NCBI GenBank assembly: GCA_020631395.1
Contig: JAHDHI010000014.1
Location: 1 to 64,000, forward strand
Reading direction: 5' to 3'
Source of the DNA: Bizionia sp.
GTDB lineage: Bacteria; Bacteroidota; Bacteroidia; Flavobacteriales; Flavobacteriaceae
Length of the DNA stretch: 64,000 bases
Within the stretch, counting starts at the first letter, position 1. Each line of letters starts with the position of its first letter. The notes under the pieces were generated by a model. That model was not told the DNA's origin, searched no databases, and worked only from the letters and a program-made list of their open reading frames with translations. The translations under genes and the position numbers were made by a program. Below are positions 7,846 to 16,044 of the stretch, one piece after another.

Positions 7846-10479
7846 ATGGCAGAAGAAAACGACGACTTGGACAATTTAGCAAACGAAAACCTAGAGCATC
7901 AGGAACCACAAGAAACCATTACCCGAATAACGGGGATGTACAAAGAATGGTTTCTGGATTATGCATCGTACGTTATTTTAGAACGTGCAGTACCGGCAAT
8001 TGAAGATGGCTTTAAACCCGTGCAACGTCGTATTATGCACTCCATGAAGGATTTGGACGATGGACGCTACAACAAGGTGGCCAACATAGTTGGGCATACC
8101 ATGCAGTATCATCCACACGGAGATGCCAGCATTGCAGATGCCATGGTGCAAATTGGTCAAAAGGACCTATTGATAGACACTCAAGGAAACTGGGGGAACA
8201 TATTGACAGGAGATCGTGCCGCAGCTTCTCGTTACATAGAAGCACGTATTTCCAAATTTGGATTGGATGTCGTCTTCAACCCAAAGATAACGGAATGGCA
8301 AGCCTCCTACGATGGTCGTCGCAAGGAACCTGTTAATTTGCCTGTGATGTTTCCATTGCTCTTGGCGCAAGGAGGAGAAGGAATCGCAGTAGGGTTGTCT
8401 ACAAAGATATTGCCACATAACTTCATAGAGCTCATAGAGGCCTCCATAAAACACCTCAATGGCAAACGTTTTACATTGGTTCCGGATTTCCCTACTGCTG
8501 GAATTGCGGACTTCTCCAATTACAATGACGGTTTGCGAGGAGGAAAGGTTCGTGTAAGGGCAAAGATTTCGCAACGCGACAAAAACACCTTGGTCATCAC
8601 CGAAATTCCTTTTGCAACGACAACGACATCGTTGATAGATTCAATCTTGAAGGCGAATGAGAAAGGGAAGATAAAAATCAAGAAGATAGAAGACAACACG
8701 GCAGCCGAAGTAGAGATATTGGTGCACTTGCCTTCAGGGTTGTCGCCAGACAAAACCATCGATGCCTTGTATGCATTTACAAATTGCGAATCTTCAATCT
8801 CTCCATTGGGTTGTGTTATCGAGGACAACAAACCATTGTTCGTTGGTGTCTCGGAAATGTTACGACGTAGCACGGACAATACGGTTCAATTGTTAAAGCA
8901 AGAACTGGAGATAAAGCTTGGAGAGTTCGAAGAACAATGGCATTTTGCCAGTTTGGAGCGTATTTTCATCGAAAACAGGATCTATCGAGACATAGAGGAA
9001 GAGGAAACATGGGAAGGCGTGATAGCAGCGATAGACAAAGGGCTGAAACCACACATAAAGCATTTGAAACGAGACATTACCGTCGAAGACATTACGCGTT
9101 TGACGGAAATAAGAATCAAGCGTATTTCCAAATTCGACATCGACAAGGCTCAACAAAAAATTGACGCCTTGGAAGAGCAAATAGCGGAAGTAAAACATCA
9201 TTTGGAAAATCTAATCGATTATGCCATAGCGTATTTTACACGTTTGAAGAAAGAATATGGAGAAGGACGAGAGCGTAAAACGGAAATAAGAACCTTTGGA
9301 GATGTCGATGCTACAAAAGTGGTGATACGTAACACGAAACTCTATGTAAATAGAGAAGAAGGTTTTATCGGTACCTCATTGCGCCGTGATGAATATGTAG
9401 GAGATTGTAGTGACATAGATGACATCATAGCCTTTACCGCAGACGGAAAGATGATGGTTACCAAAGTGGATTCCAAAACGTTCATTGGCAAAAACATCAT
9501 ACATGTGGCAGTCTTTAAAAAGAAGGACAAACGCACCATTTACAATATGATTTATCGAGATGGTGGTAGCAAAGGGCCATCTTACATAAAACGTTTTGCC
9601 GTTACAGCAATAACAAGAGACAAAGAATACGACTTGACCAATGGAAACAAGAGTTCCAAGCTCTGGTACTTTTCCGCCAATCCCAATGGAGAAGCAGAAG
9701 TTATAAGCTTGTATTTAAGGCAGGTAGGGAGTGTTAAGAAATTGAAATGGGACATAGACTTTGCCAATGTTCTAATAAAAGGAAGGGCATCCAAAGGTAA
9801 TTTGGTGACAAAATATCCAATTAAGAAAATAGAACTCAAAGAAAAGGGGGTGTCAACTTTAAAGCCTCGCAAGATTTGGTTTGACGATACGGTACAACGT
9901 CTAAATGTGGATGGCCGTGGGGAGCTGTTGGGAGAATTTAGAGGGGAAGACCGCATTCTCATAATCAATCAAAAAGGGGTGTTGAAAACAATCATCCCGG
10001 AAGTTACCGCACATTTTGACGACGATATGATTGTGATGGAAAAATGGGTTCCCAAAAAACCAATTTCGGCCATTTATTTTGATGGAGAAAAAGAGAAATA
10101 TTACGTAAAGCGTTTCTTGATTGAAAATGAAAACAAGGAAGAATTGTTTATTTCAGATCATGAAAAATCACAACTGGAAATAGTATCTACCGATTGGAAA
10201 CCCATGGTGGAAATAGTATTCGCCAAAATTAGAGGTAAAGATAGAAAGGAGAATGAAGAAGTGAATTTGGAAGAGTTCATTACAGTTAAGGGAATTACAG
10301 CATTGGGGAATCAATTGACAAGAGAGAAAGTAAATCAAATCAATCTTTTGGATCCAATTCCTCACGAAGCACCTGAAGAAATCCATGCCGAAGATTTTGA
10401 AGTTGTCGATGAAGAAAATGTTTCAGGAGAAGATGAAGCCAACGAAAACAATGATGACGAACAGCCGACACTGTTCTAA
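7846..10479 (+). CDS. parC: DNA topoisomerase IV subunit A
   Basis: 877 residues from the ATG at 7846 (MAEENDDLDN). An in-frame ATG at 7831 lies inside the upstream repeat and is disfavoured. This is the DNA-breaking and rejoining subunit. The winged-helix/tower domain includes PVQRRIMHSM, HPHGDASI and AAASRYIEARIS, where Y130 is the catalytic tyrosine that attaches to DNA. A coiled-coil tower is followed by a C-terminal beta-propeller domain. The tail is very acidic (EDEANENNDDEQPTLF). It pairs with ParE directly upstream and is probably co-transcribed despite the repeat between them. Confidence 0.95.
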   Translation: MAEENDDLDNLANENLEHQEPQETITRITGMYKEWFLDYASYVILERAVPAIEDGFKPVQRRIMHSMKDLDDGRYNKVANIVGHTMQYHPHGDASIADAMVQIGQKDLLIDTQGNWGNILTGDRAAASRYIEARISKFGLDVVFNPKITEWQASYDGRRKEPVNLPVMFPLLLAQGGEGIAVGLSTKILPHNFIELIEASIKHLNGKRFTLVPDFPTAGIADFSNYNDGLRGGKVRVRAKISQRDKNTLVITEIPFATTTTSLIDSILKANEKGKIKIKKIEDNTAAEVEILVHLPSGLSPDKTIDALYAFTNCESSISPLGCVIEDNKPLFVGVSEMLRRSTDNTVQLLKQELEIKLGEFEEQWHFASLERIFIENRIYRDIEEEETWEGVIAAIDKGLKPHIKHLKRDITVEDITRLTEIRIKRISKFDIDKAQQKIDALEEQIAEVKHHLENLIDYAIAYFTRLKKEYGEGRERKTEIRTFGDVDATKVVIRNTKLYVNREEGFIGTSLRRDEYVGDCSDIDDIIAFTADGKMMVTKVDSKTFIGKNIIHVAVFKKKDKRTIYNMIYRDGGSKGPSYIKRFAVTAITRDKEYDLTNGNKSSKLWYFSANPNGEAEVISLYLRQVGSVKKLKWDIDFANVLIKGRASKGNLVTKYPIKKIELKEKGVSTLKPRKIWFDDTVQRLNVDGRGELLGEFRGEDRILIINQKGVLKTIIPEVTAHFDDDMIVMEKWVPKKPISAIYFDGEKEKYYVKRFLIENENKEELFISDHEKSQLEIVSTDWKPMVEIVFAKIRGKDRKENEEVNLEEFITVKGITALGNQLTREKVNQINLLDPIPHEAPEEIHAEDFEVVDEENVSGEDEANENNDDEQPTLF

Positions 10480-10500
10480 TGTCGACTTTTTTAGGAACTA

Positions 10501-10555
10501 GTTTTCATATTTAACATTGCTATGAGGTAACTGTAACAATGTTAAATATGAAAAC
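10501..10555. terminator. 19-bp perfect inverted repeat after parC
   Basis: GTTTTCATATTTAACATTG (10501-10519) is perfectly complementary to 10537-10555 around a 17-nt spacer. It lies between the convergent parC and lipoprotein genes. There is no long T-run on either side, so it may be a bidirectional, weak terminator or an mRNA-stabilising hairpin. Confidence 0.5.
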
Positions 10556-10580
10556 AAAAGAAATTTCTGTTATGAGCGAA

Positions 10581-10964
10581 TTATTTTTTTTTGGCTTGAA
10601 TGTTAAAGGCCACGCCCTTCTGCTTTTTAGTTTCTCCAACATAGGAGTATTCGAAAGTATAGGAGGAGTCTGTTGTTGTAAGTATCTTTAAATGTATGTT
10701 CTTTCGTTCTGTCATGCTTTTTGGATTAATGGTCTTAAAGATGACTTCACAATCATTTATCCATCTTAACTCTGAAGAATCAATCTTACCATTGTAGCTC
10801 TCTATTTGTAAATCACTTGTTCTTGTAAATGTCGATTTGTAAATTTCATCATTGATGACGACTTCGCTTTTAAAGCTCCCTGTTTTAAAATCTTTACAAT
10901 TGCGATTTGCATTGTAACAACTACTAAAAGAAATTAAAAGGATGAATAGAAGTAAAATTCTCAT
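10581..10964 (-). CDS. Small conserved lipoprotein
   Basis: 127 residues. A lipoprotein signal (MRILLLFILLISFSSC, lipobox FSSC with Cys16) is followed by about 110 residues of beta-rich, charged sequence containing CKDFKTGSF, WINDCEVIFK and YTFEYSYVGETKKQKG. It would be anchored in the envelope. Homologues beside parC in related genomes are, as I recall, sometimes mislabelled topoisomerase IV because of the neighbour; nothing in the sequence is topoisomerase-like. It converges on parC across the 10501-10555 repeat. Function unknown. Confidence 0.75.
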   Translation of the reverse strand: MRILLLFILLISFSSCYNANRNCKDFKTGSFKSEVVINDEIYKSTFTRTSDLQIESYNGKIDSSELRWINDCEVIFKTINPKSMTERKNIHLKILTTTDSSYTFEYSYVGETKKQKGVAFNIQAKKK

Positions 10965-11169
10965 TGCGTTATAATTTTAAACAAAATTAGTAAATGAATG
11001 AATCATAAAAGCTTTTTTTAACATAAAGCATACTAGCTCATAAATCGCGTATTTGAAAAATTCATGTACAAAGTTACGAATACGCAAAATTTCTAAAATT
11101 TGAATTTTTCCATAAAAACAGCAAATTTGTTTTTTTGAATGCCTAAAACAGAAAAATGGATTTTAATGA

Positions 11170-11607
11170 TCAATTCTCGAAATTTGAAAAACTGCCATCT
11201 TTATAAAAAATGATTATTCGTTCAATTTCTTTTTTTGAAGAAGACGTCATTTTTTTTATTTCTGAATTTTCCAACGTAGGGTTTTCAATTTTTGGTTTCG
11301 AAAATAAATCTTGTTTTTCGGAAAACGAAATTTGATTTTGAGAAGTTGGTTGGTTGGTTATTTTTTCTTCTGATTTTTTTTCGGAAGGAAATTTTCCTTT
11401 CCCATTCATCAACCAATACAATTCAACCTCGGGAAAAGAGGAGAGTACCTTAAGGACAAATTCTAAACTGGGTTTGTTTCTACCAGAAAGTATATGAGAA
11501 ATACTAGATCGTTGCACACCAATTTTTTCAGCAAATGAAGAGGCGCTCTCACCGTAATGTTCAATGACTTTTTTAAGTCTTTTTGTAAATTCTTGGTTAT
11601 TTAGCAT
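11170..11607 (-). CDS. XRE-family helix-turn-helix regulator
   Basis: 145 residues. An N-terminal HTH (about residues 20-60; SSFAEKIGVQRSSISHILSG then RNKPSLEFVLKVLSSFPEV) matches the Cro/CI type. A variable, polar Ser/Lys-rich linker (about 75-128) leads to a short C-terminal motif, IERIIIFYKDGSFSNFEN, which I recall from similar flavobacterial regulators. The ATG at 11607 lies 4 bp from a perfect palindrome (11611-11622), and a second one (11645-11660) overlaps a minus-strand TACATTTG promoter box. Autoregulation at these sites is inferred. Its divergent neighbour, the M14 peptidase gene, carries the same motif in its promoter. The inducing signal is unknown. Confidence 0.85.
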   Translation of the reverse strand: MLNNQEFTKRLKKVIEHYGESASSFAEKIGVQRSSISHILSGRNKPSLEFVLKVLSSFPEVELYWLMNGKGKFPSEKKSEEKITNQPTSQNQISFSEKQDLFSKPKIENPTLENSEIKKMTSSSKKEIERIIIFYKDGSFSNFEN

Positions 11608-11610
11608 ATG

Positions 11611-11660
11611 TTACAATTGTAAACAGGTGTTGTTAGATTATGATGTTTACAAATGTAAAA
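11611..11660 (-). promoter_or_regulatory. XRE gene promoter with two operator-like palindromes
   Basis: TTACAATTGTAA at 11611-11622 is a perfect 12-bp palindrome. GTTTACAAATGTAAAA at 11645-11660 is a near-palindrome whose minus strand reads TACATTTG (11650-11657), a match to the TAnnTTTG -7 box of Bacteroidetes promoters. With that box transcription would start near 11646, about 40 nt before the ATG. Operator and -7 box coincide, as expected for a repressor site. Confidence 0.6.
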
Positions 11661-11842
11661 TTAATATTTGTTTTATCATAATAATTGAGGTTAATTCTTA
11701 AATATGAGACAATTAAGTTGATCTAATACTTCATATAATAATATTTAAAATACTGAAAAAGAGATATTTGTGAGTTCAATATAGAATTCATTGAATTTTA
11801 TTCAATCAAACTATGGGGTTATTGTTGACTAATAATCTATTT

Positions 11843-11858
11843 GTATACATCCGTAAAC
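11843..11858. promoter_or_regulatory. Degenerate copy of the operator palindrome
   Basis: GTATACATCCGTAAAC matches the GTTTACAWWTGTAAAC pattern with about two changes. It is weaker than the other copies and is included because it lies within the same cluster. Confidence 0.35.
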
Positions 11859-11877
11859 TAAAATGAACAACATTCTT

Positions 11878-11917
11878 GTTTACAAATGTAAATTACGCTT
11901 TGTTTACATTTGTAACA
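11878..11917. promoter_or_regulatory. Central pair of operator-like palindromes with divergent -7 boxes
   Basis: GTTTACAAATGTAAAT (11878-11893) and GTTTACATTTGTAACA (11902-11917) sit 24 bp apart start to start. The left one gives TACATTTG on the minus strand and the right one gives TACATTTG on the plus strand (11905-11912). They therefore look like two back-to-back promoters in the middle of a 579-bp region that has no annotated gene at this point. The plus-strand start would be near 11916, just before the hairpin at 11950-12008. Confidence 0.5.
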
Positions 11918-11949
11918 AGTTGTGTTGACATAATTGAATACTTAAAAGA

Positions 11950-12008
11950 CTTTAAAGGGAGTGAGAAATTGTAGTCGCTTGTCAATTGCTCTATTTGACT
12001 CTTTAAAG
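11950..12008 (+). ncRNA. Candidate structured RNA or leader hairpin
   Basis: A long imperfect hairpin: CTTTAAAG-GG-AGT (11950-11962) pairs with ACT-CTTTAAAG (11998-12008), and GAGAAATTG (11963-11971) pairs with CAATTGCTC (11983-11991) with one mismatch. The apical loop is 11 nt. It lies about 35 nt downstream of the plus-strand TACATTTG box at 11905. It could be an independent small RNA or part of a long leader of the M14 gene. No known riboswitch family is recognised. Confidence 0.4.
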
Positions 12009-12157
12009 ACTCAACCTTATTCAAGAATAGGATACAACTAAATTTCTAATAATGTCATTGGGAGATCGGTTTTAGGCAAAGGTGTTTATGGTACGTTTAT
12101 TCCCTTATTAGAATTAAAAAGAGTACACGATAATAGTTTTCCAAGTCATCTAAAGCC

Positions 12158-12173
12158 ATTACATTTGTAACAT
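12158..12173 (+). promoter_or_regulatory. Promoter/operator of the M14 peptidase gene
   Basis: ATTACATTTGTAACAT is another copy of the palindrome and contains TACATTTG (12160-12167), a TAnnTTTG -7 box. Transcription would start near 12171, 16 nt before the ATG at 12187. No good TTG -33 element is visible. Confidence 0.55.
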
Positions 12174-12186
12174 TATATTTAAAAGC

Positions 12187-13338
12187 ATGACTATAGACAC
12201 TTTAAAAGCATTGCACGAAACTCATAAAGAACAATCGCTTTATGGGCGGTATGTTAACTCTGGAAACATTAAACCTCTTTTTGAAAAATATGCTGATAAA
12301 TTCCAAATAGAAACGATAGGAGAGTCGGTTTTAGGGGAGGACATTTACTCAATAACTGTGGGGACTGGTCAAAAAAAGATACTTATATGGTCTCAAATGC
12401 ATGGAAACGAATCTACGACTACCAAGGCAGTTTTTGATGTTCTCAATGCGTTTGTTAGCTTCAATCCTTTATATGACCATATTTTAAAGGGCTGTACAAT
12501 TAAGGTCATACCTATTTTAAATCCAGATGGAGCCAATGCATATACGCGATTAAATGCAAACAATGTAGACTTAAATAGAGACGCCCAAGACTTGACTCAA
12601 CCAGAAAGCAAGGTGTTGAAGTCTTGTTTTGAGTTGTTTAAGCCAGATTACTGCTTTAATTTGCATGGGCAACGGACCATATTTAGTGCTGGCAAGCAAG
12701 AAAAGGTGGCAACAGTTTCTTTTTTGGCACCAGCCCAGGATGATGGCTGCACCATAACCGAGACACGTAAGGTGGCCATGTCCATAATTGTCAAAATGAA
12801 TGAGATGTTGCAGCAGGAACTCCCAAATCAAGTCGGAATCTATGACGATGCCTTCAATATGAACTGTGTTGGAGATGCCTTTCAGAGCCTTAATGTGCCT
12901 ACGGTCTTGTTTGAAGCTGGACACTATGCAAACGATTATGATAGAGAAGAGGTGAGGAGGTACATCTTTCAATCCTTGATGGTGGCTATAAATGCCATTG
13001 TTAAAGATGATATAGACGTAAATGATGTGGACGCCTATTTGGGCATTCCGCAGAACGACAAGCTGTTTTATGACATCATTGTTAGAAATGCAAATTTCAA
13101 TGGAAAGACCTTGGACATTGCCATACAGTATCAGGAAAGATTAATGGACAATGTGTTGCAATTTATCCCTAAAATCGTCAAAATAGAAAAACTTACGGAG
13201 TATTTTGGGCATAAAACCATTGATGCAAAGAACAATATGGTTTTAAGCGAAGAAAATGAAGTAGTGAAATTAGAAGACGAAAACGATTTCGTTGTGGTGG
13301 ACAATGTAAAATTATCATTAAAAATCATGAAATCTTAA
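12187..13338 (+). CDS. M14-family zinc carboxypeptidase
   Basis: 383 residues, no signal peptide, so cytoplasmic. The M14 zinc site is readable: MHGNES (H72, E75) and the distal His in FNLHGQR (about H160). The catalytic Glu is probably in LFEAGHYAND (E243). NPDGANAYTRLNANNVDLNRD is the typical substrate-binding stretch of the family. Such enzymes remove C-terminal residues from peptides or hydrolyse amide-linked amino acids; the substrate here is unknown. The C-terminal 110 residues form an extra, unrecognised domain. The promoter carries the palindrome shared with the divergent XRE regulator. An Lrp-type gene follows. Confidence 0.85.
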   Translation: MTIDTLKALHETHKEQSLYGRYVNSGNIKPLFEKYADKFQIETIGESVLGEDIYSITVGTGQKKILIWSQMHGNESTTTKAVFDVLNAFVSFNPLYDHILKGCTIKVIPILNPDGANAYTRLNANNVDLNRDAQDLTQPESKVLKSCFELFKPDYCFNLHGQRTIFSAGKQEKVATVSFLAPAQDDGCTITETRKVAMSIIVKMNEMLQQELPNQVGIYDDAFNMNCVGDAFQSLNVPTVLFEAGHYANDYDREEVRRYIFQSLMVAINAIVKDDIDVNDVDAYLGIPQNDKLFYDIIVRNANFNGKTLDIAIQYQERLMDNVLQFIPKIVKIEKLTEYFGHKTIDAKNNMVLSEENEVVKLEDENDFVVVDNVKLSLKIMKS

Positions 13339-13370
13339 GTTTTGACATATAAAATTCAATGAAATTGTAT

Positions 13371-13378
13371 TATTTTTG
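13371..13378 (+). promoter_or_regulatory. -7 promoter box of the Lrp-type gene
   Basis: TATTTTTG matches TAnnTTTG exactly, 24 bp before the ATG. A TTGACA at 13342-13347 is a possible upstream element, but the spacing is long. Confidence 0.5.
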
Positions 13379-13402
13379 CTTTATATTTAATAAAAAATAA
13401 AA

Positions 13403-13882
13403 ATGGCAAAATTTAAACTAGACGAAATTGATCATCAAATTCTTGATATGTTGATAGATAATACAAGAGTACCTTTCACGGATATCGCTAAAAAGTTATT
13501 GATATCTGCTGGAACAGTACACGTGAGGGTGAAAAAAATGGAAGATGCAGGAATCATAAGAGGGTCTTCGCTAACATTGGATTATAAAAAATTGGGATAC
13601 TCCTTTATAGCATACGTGGGTGTCTTTCTTCAAAACACTTCTCAAACCACTTTTGTGTTGGAACGCATAAACGAGATTCCTTATGTTACAGTAGCACACG
13701 TTACTACTGGGAAATTCAATATTTTCTGTAAAATTAGAGCACGTAACACGGAGCATGCAAAAGACATTATTTTCATGCTGGATGATATCGATGGCGTTTA
13801 TAGAACGGAAACGATGATTTCTCTAGAAGAGAGCATTAACGACAAAAAGCGTTTGATGCATAGCATTTTTAGAGAGCTATAA
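13403..13882 (+). CDS. Lrp/AsnC-family transcriptional regulator
   Basis: 159 residues. N-terminal winged HTH (LDEIDHQILDMLIDNTRVPF then DIAKKLLISAGTVHVRVKKM), then the RAM/AsnC ligand-binding domain (about 70-150; YVTVAHVTTGKFNIFCKIRA). These feast/famine regulators bind amino acids, form octamers and control amino-acid metabolism or transport. No target is indicated by the sequence. It has its own -7 box and a strong terminator, so it is likely monocistronic. Confidence 0.9.
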   Translation: MAKFKLDEIDHQILDMLIDNTRVPFTDIAKKLLISAGTVHVRVKKMEDAGIIRGSSLTLDYKKLGYSFIAYVGVFLQNTSQTTFVLERINEIPYVTVAHVTTGKFNIFCKIRARNTEHAKDIIFMLDDIDGVYRTETMISLEESINDKKRLMHSIFREL

Positions 13883-13901
13883 CTTTTTAACACTTTATTA
13901 T

Positions 13902-13933
13902 AAAAACCTTTCGAGAAATCGAGAGGTTTTTTT
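13902..13933 (+). terminator. Rho-independent terminator after the Lrp-type gene
   Basis: AAAAACCTTTCGA (13902-13914) pairs with TCGAGAGGTTTTT (13919-13931), with one G-T pair, around GAAA. A T-run follows. Confidence 0.88.
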
Positions 13934-13957
13934 ATTACATTTAATCCTTGTTATTTA

Positions 13958-14491
13958 ATGCAAACCTCAATAAATATGAATGCCACACAACTGTCGCAAG
14001 ACGAATACTTGCCATATTTCAACAATTACATAGAGCAGGCTGGTGATGTCGAATTGATGGAAGGGTTGGGATCAGGCATGAAAAGCATGTTGAACTTCTA
14101 TGGATCAATAGTTAGTGACAAGTTGGAATATAGGTATGCAGATGGCAAATGGACCATAAAGGAAATCATAAATCATTTAATGGATGCAGAACGTGTATTT
14201 TGCTACAGGGCAATGCGCTTTGCTCGCCAAGACAATGCTACTTTGCTTGGGTTTGAAGAAAATGATTATGCAGTCGCTAGCAAGGCGAACAATAGAAGTC
14301 TGGAGTCACTTGTGGAGGAATATAGGTTGTTGCGATTGTCTACGATGGCCTTGTTTGAAAGTTTTGATGACGACATGCTCATGCGCAAAGGTGTTGCTGG
14401 TAGTGGAGAGGTTTCGGTTAGAGCTTTGGGTTTTTTGATAATTGGACACGAAAAACACCATGGAAACGTGATTGTAGAGCGTTATTTGTAA
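13958..14491 (+). CDS. DinB-superfamily metal-binding protein
   Basis: 177 residues; a second possible start is the Met at codon 7. The four-helix DinB/YfiT fold is indicated by the metal-ligand pattern INHLMDAERVF (His in helix 2) and GHEKHHGN (two more His near the C-terminus), with WTIKEIINHLMD as the family signature. Members include thiol-dependent S-transferases and uncharacterised stress proteins; the substrate cannot be predicted. It follows the Lrp terminator and so probably has its own promoter. Confidence 0.85.
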   Translation: MQTSINMNATQLSQDEYLPYFNNYIEQAGDVELMEGLGSGMKSMLNFYGSIVSDKLEYRYADGKWTIKEIINHLMDAERVFCYRAMRFARQDNATLLGFEENDYAVASKANNRSLESLVEEYRLLRLSTMALFESFDDDMLMRKGVAGSGEVSVRALGFLIIGHEKHHGNVIVERYL

Positions 14492-14504
14492 CTGGGGGAG
14501 GCAG

Positions 14505-14792
14505 CTATTCTTCTTTGTCTACATTTAAATCGGTCACTATGATATGGCCGGCATCATTGAGTTCGATGTCGTCATTGGAATCAAAATTTATCATGGTATA
14601 ATGCAATTTGCTGCTTACCTTTACTAGATATATGGTGTCTTCAGTTTTAACCTCTACGGCCTCGATGGTTTCGTTTTTATGATTGTCAAAGACGATGATG
14701 TCATTGTCTCCATATCCATCAGGGTATTTTGTGGTCAATAAATTTAAAACTTCCGGTGTTAACTTTTTGTAATCAACGATAACTCTTTTCAT
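14505..14792 (-). CDS. Small conserved acidic protein of unknown function
   Basis: 95 residues, no signal peptide or membrane segment. It starts MKRVIVDYKKLTPEVLNLL and contains KYPDGYGDNDII and EAVEVKTEDTIYLVKVSSKL. Strongly acidic tail. I recall similar short proteins in other flavobacteria but no assigned function. It converges on the DinB gene with a 13-bp gap and shares the strand of aroB, 84 bp downstream. Confidence 0.65.
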   Translation of the reverse strand: MKRVIVDYKKLTPEVLNLLTTKYPDGYGDNDIIVFDNHKNETIEAVEVKTEDTIYLVKVSSKLHYTMINFDSNDDIELNDAGHIIVTDLNVDKEE

Positions 14793-14876
14793 AACGACTA
14801 TTTTTTAATTAGTAATTACTCTTAGATTTTAGACAGGGTTTTATAAAGTTACAATTTTTTCAATTGAAATGAAACT

Positions 14877-15944
14877 TTAGAGATTGTAAAAATTAAATGC
14901 TTTTATTATAAGATCATTGTCTACGATGCAGTTGATCTTTGTTTTGCTGATGGACTCGAGTAAAACAAAGTTTATGTTGCCATGTTCGTTCTTTTTGTCA
15001 TATTTCAATAGTTCCATAATAGGAGCATGGTCTTCTTGGTCTATGGCAACATGCCCATAGATGCCTTTTATGACTTGTTTTATGTCATCATTGTCTTCTG
15101 CAGGGAAATTGAGAATTTCTGAAGATAAGTATGTTGCCAGAACCATTCCTATGGCTATGGCTTCGCCATGTAAAAGCGTTTCTTTTTTTGGATGGCTTAA
15201 AAAATAAGACTCAATGGCATGTCCCAAAGTATGACCATAATTCAATGTTTTACGCAAGTTGTCTTCATTTGGGTCTTTCTCCACAATGTCCTTTTTGATT
15301 AAAATGGACTCAAAAATCAAATCATCTAAACTGTCAAGTGATAGTTTAGATAGGTCTTTTAACTTGTTCCAGTATAGTCTGTTGTGTATTAATCCATGTT
15401 TAAGCATTTCGGCCAATCCCGAACGCATTTCCAGTTGTGGCAATGTTTCGAGAAAGGAAGTGTCTACCAGAACCATTACAGAAGTGTTTATAACTCCGAT
15501 TTGGTTTTTCAAGTTGCCGAGGTCTACTCCTGTCTTGCCTCCAATGGAAGCATCGACCATCGAAAGGAGTGAGGTTGGTACGTTTATGAAATCTATTCCG
15601 CGTTTGAAAGTAGAAGCCACAAAGCCACCCAAGTCCGTAACGACTCCTCCTCCTAGGTTTATCATTAGGCTTTTTCTATCTGCATTGAGTTCGGATAGCG
15701 CATTCCATACCCCAACACAAGTGTCTATTGTCTTGTTTATTTCTCCCGATTCTATTTCAATGATCTCTATGTTCACTTCGGTTTCAACCTTGGCTAGAAA
15801 AGTCGGCAAGCAAAATTGATGCGTGTTGTCATCTACCAAAAGAAATATCTTGGAATATTTCGTATTTCTTAAATGTTGATTTAAAGCATCGTAGCAAGCT
15901 TCGTTCAAATATATCGTGTAGTCTTGTGTATTAATAGATGTCAT
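14877..15944 (-). CDS. aroB: 3-dehydroquinate synthase
   Basis: 355 residues, full length. It converts DAHP to 3-dehydroquinate in the shikimate pathway, using NAD and a divalent metal. The NAD-binding part has INLGGGVVTDLGGFVASTFK. The active-site region has PTSLLSMVDASIGGKTGVD and KNQIG; metal ligands are the Glu in GLAEMLKHGLI and the His residues of NYGHTLGHAIE and LLHGEAIAIGM. Transcribed away from the proline dehydrogenase gene. Confidence 0.95.
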   Translation of the reverse strand: MTSINTQDYTIYLNEACYDALNQHLRNTKYSKIFLLVDDNTHQFCLPTFLAKVETEVNIEIIEIESGEINKTIDTCVGVWNALSELNADRKSLMINLGGGVVTDLGGFVASTFKRGIDFINVPTSLLSMVDASIGGKTGVDLGNLKNQIGVINTSVMVLVDTSFLETLPQLEMRSGLAEMLKHGLIHNRLYWNKLKDLSKLSLDSLDDLIFESILIKKDIVEKDPNEDNLRKTLNYGHTLGHAIESYFLSHPKKETLLHGEAIAIGMVLATYLSSEILNFPAEDNDDIKQVIKGIYGHVAIDQEDHAPIMELLKYDKKNEHGNINFVLLESISKTKINCIVDNDLIIKAFNFYNL

Positions 15945-16012
15945 TGACTAATTGGTATAAAAATTGAGTGTGAAAATAACGCGTTTTTAGTAAAATTATA
16001 TGTTAGTATAAT

Positions 16013-16020
16013 TATATTTG
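16013..16020 (+). promoter_or_regulatory. -7 promoter box of the proline dehydrogenase gene
   Basis: TATATTTG is an exact TAnnTTTG match, 25 bp before the chosen ATG at 16045. The TTG ending this box is also the in-frame codon just before an apparent longer start, another reason to reject that start. Confidence 0.55.
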
Positions 16021-16044
16021 TGCAAATATATTTCGACTAAACTT

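Noticed and set aside
10581-10964. Topoisomerase-related annotation of the small lipoprotein
   Set aside because: Only its position beside parC suggests this; the sequence is a lipoprotein with no topoisomerase motif.
12059-12178. Open frame reading IGRSVLGKGVYGTF, similar to the M14 protein's IGESVLGEDIYSIT
   Set aside because: The match is about ten residues, lacks a start codon, ends in the palindrome, and can be chance; the region is better explained as regulatory.
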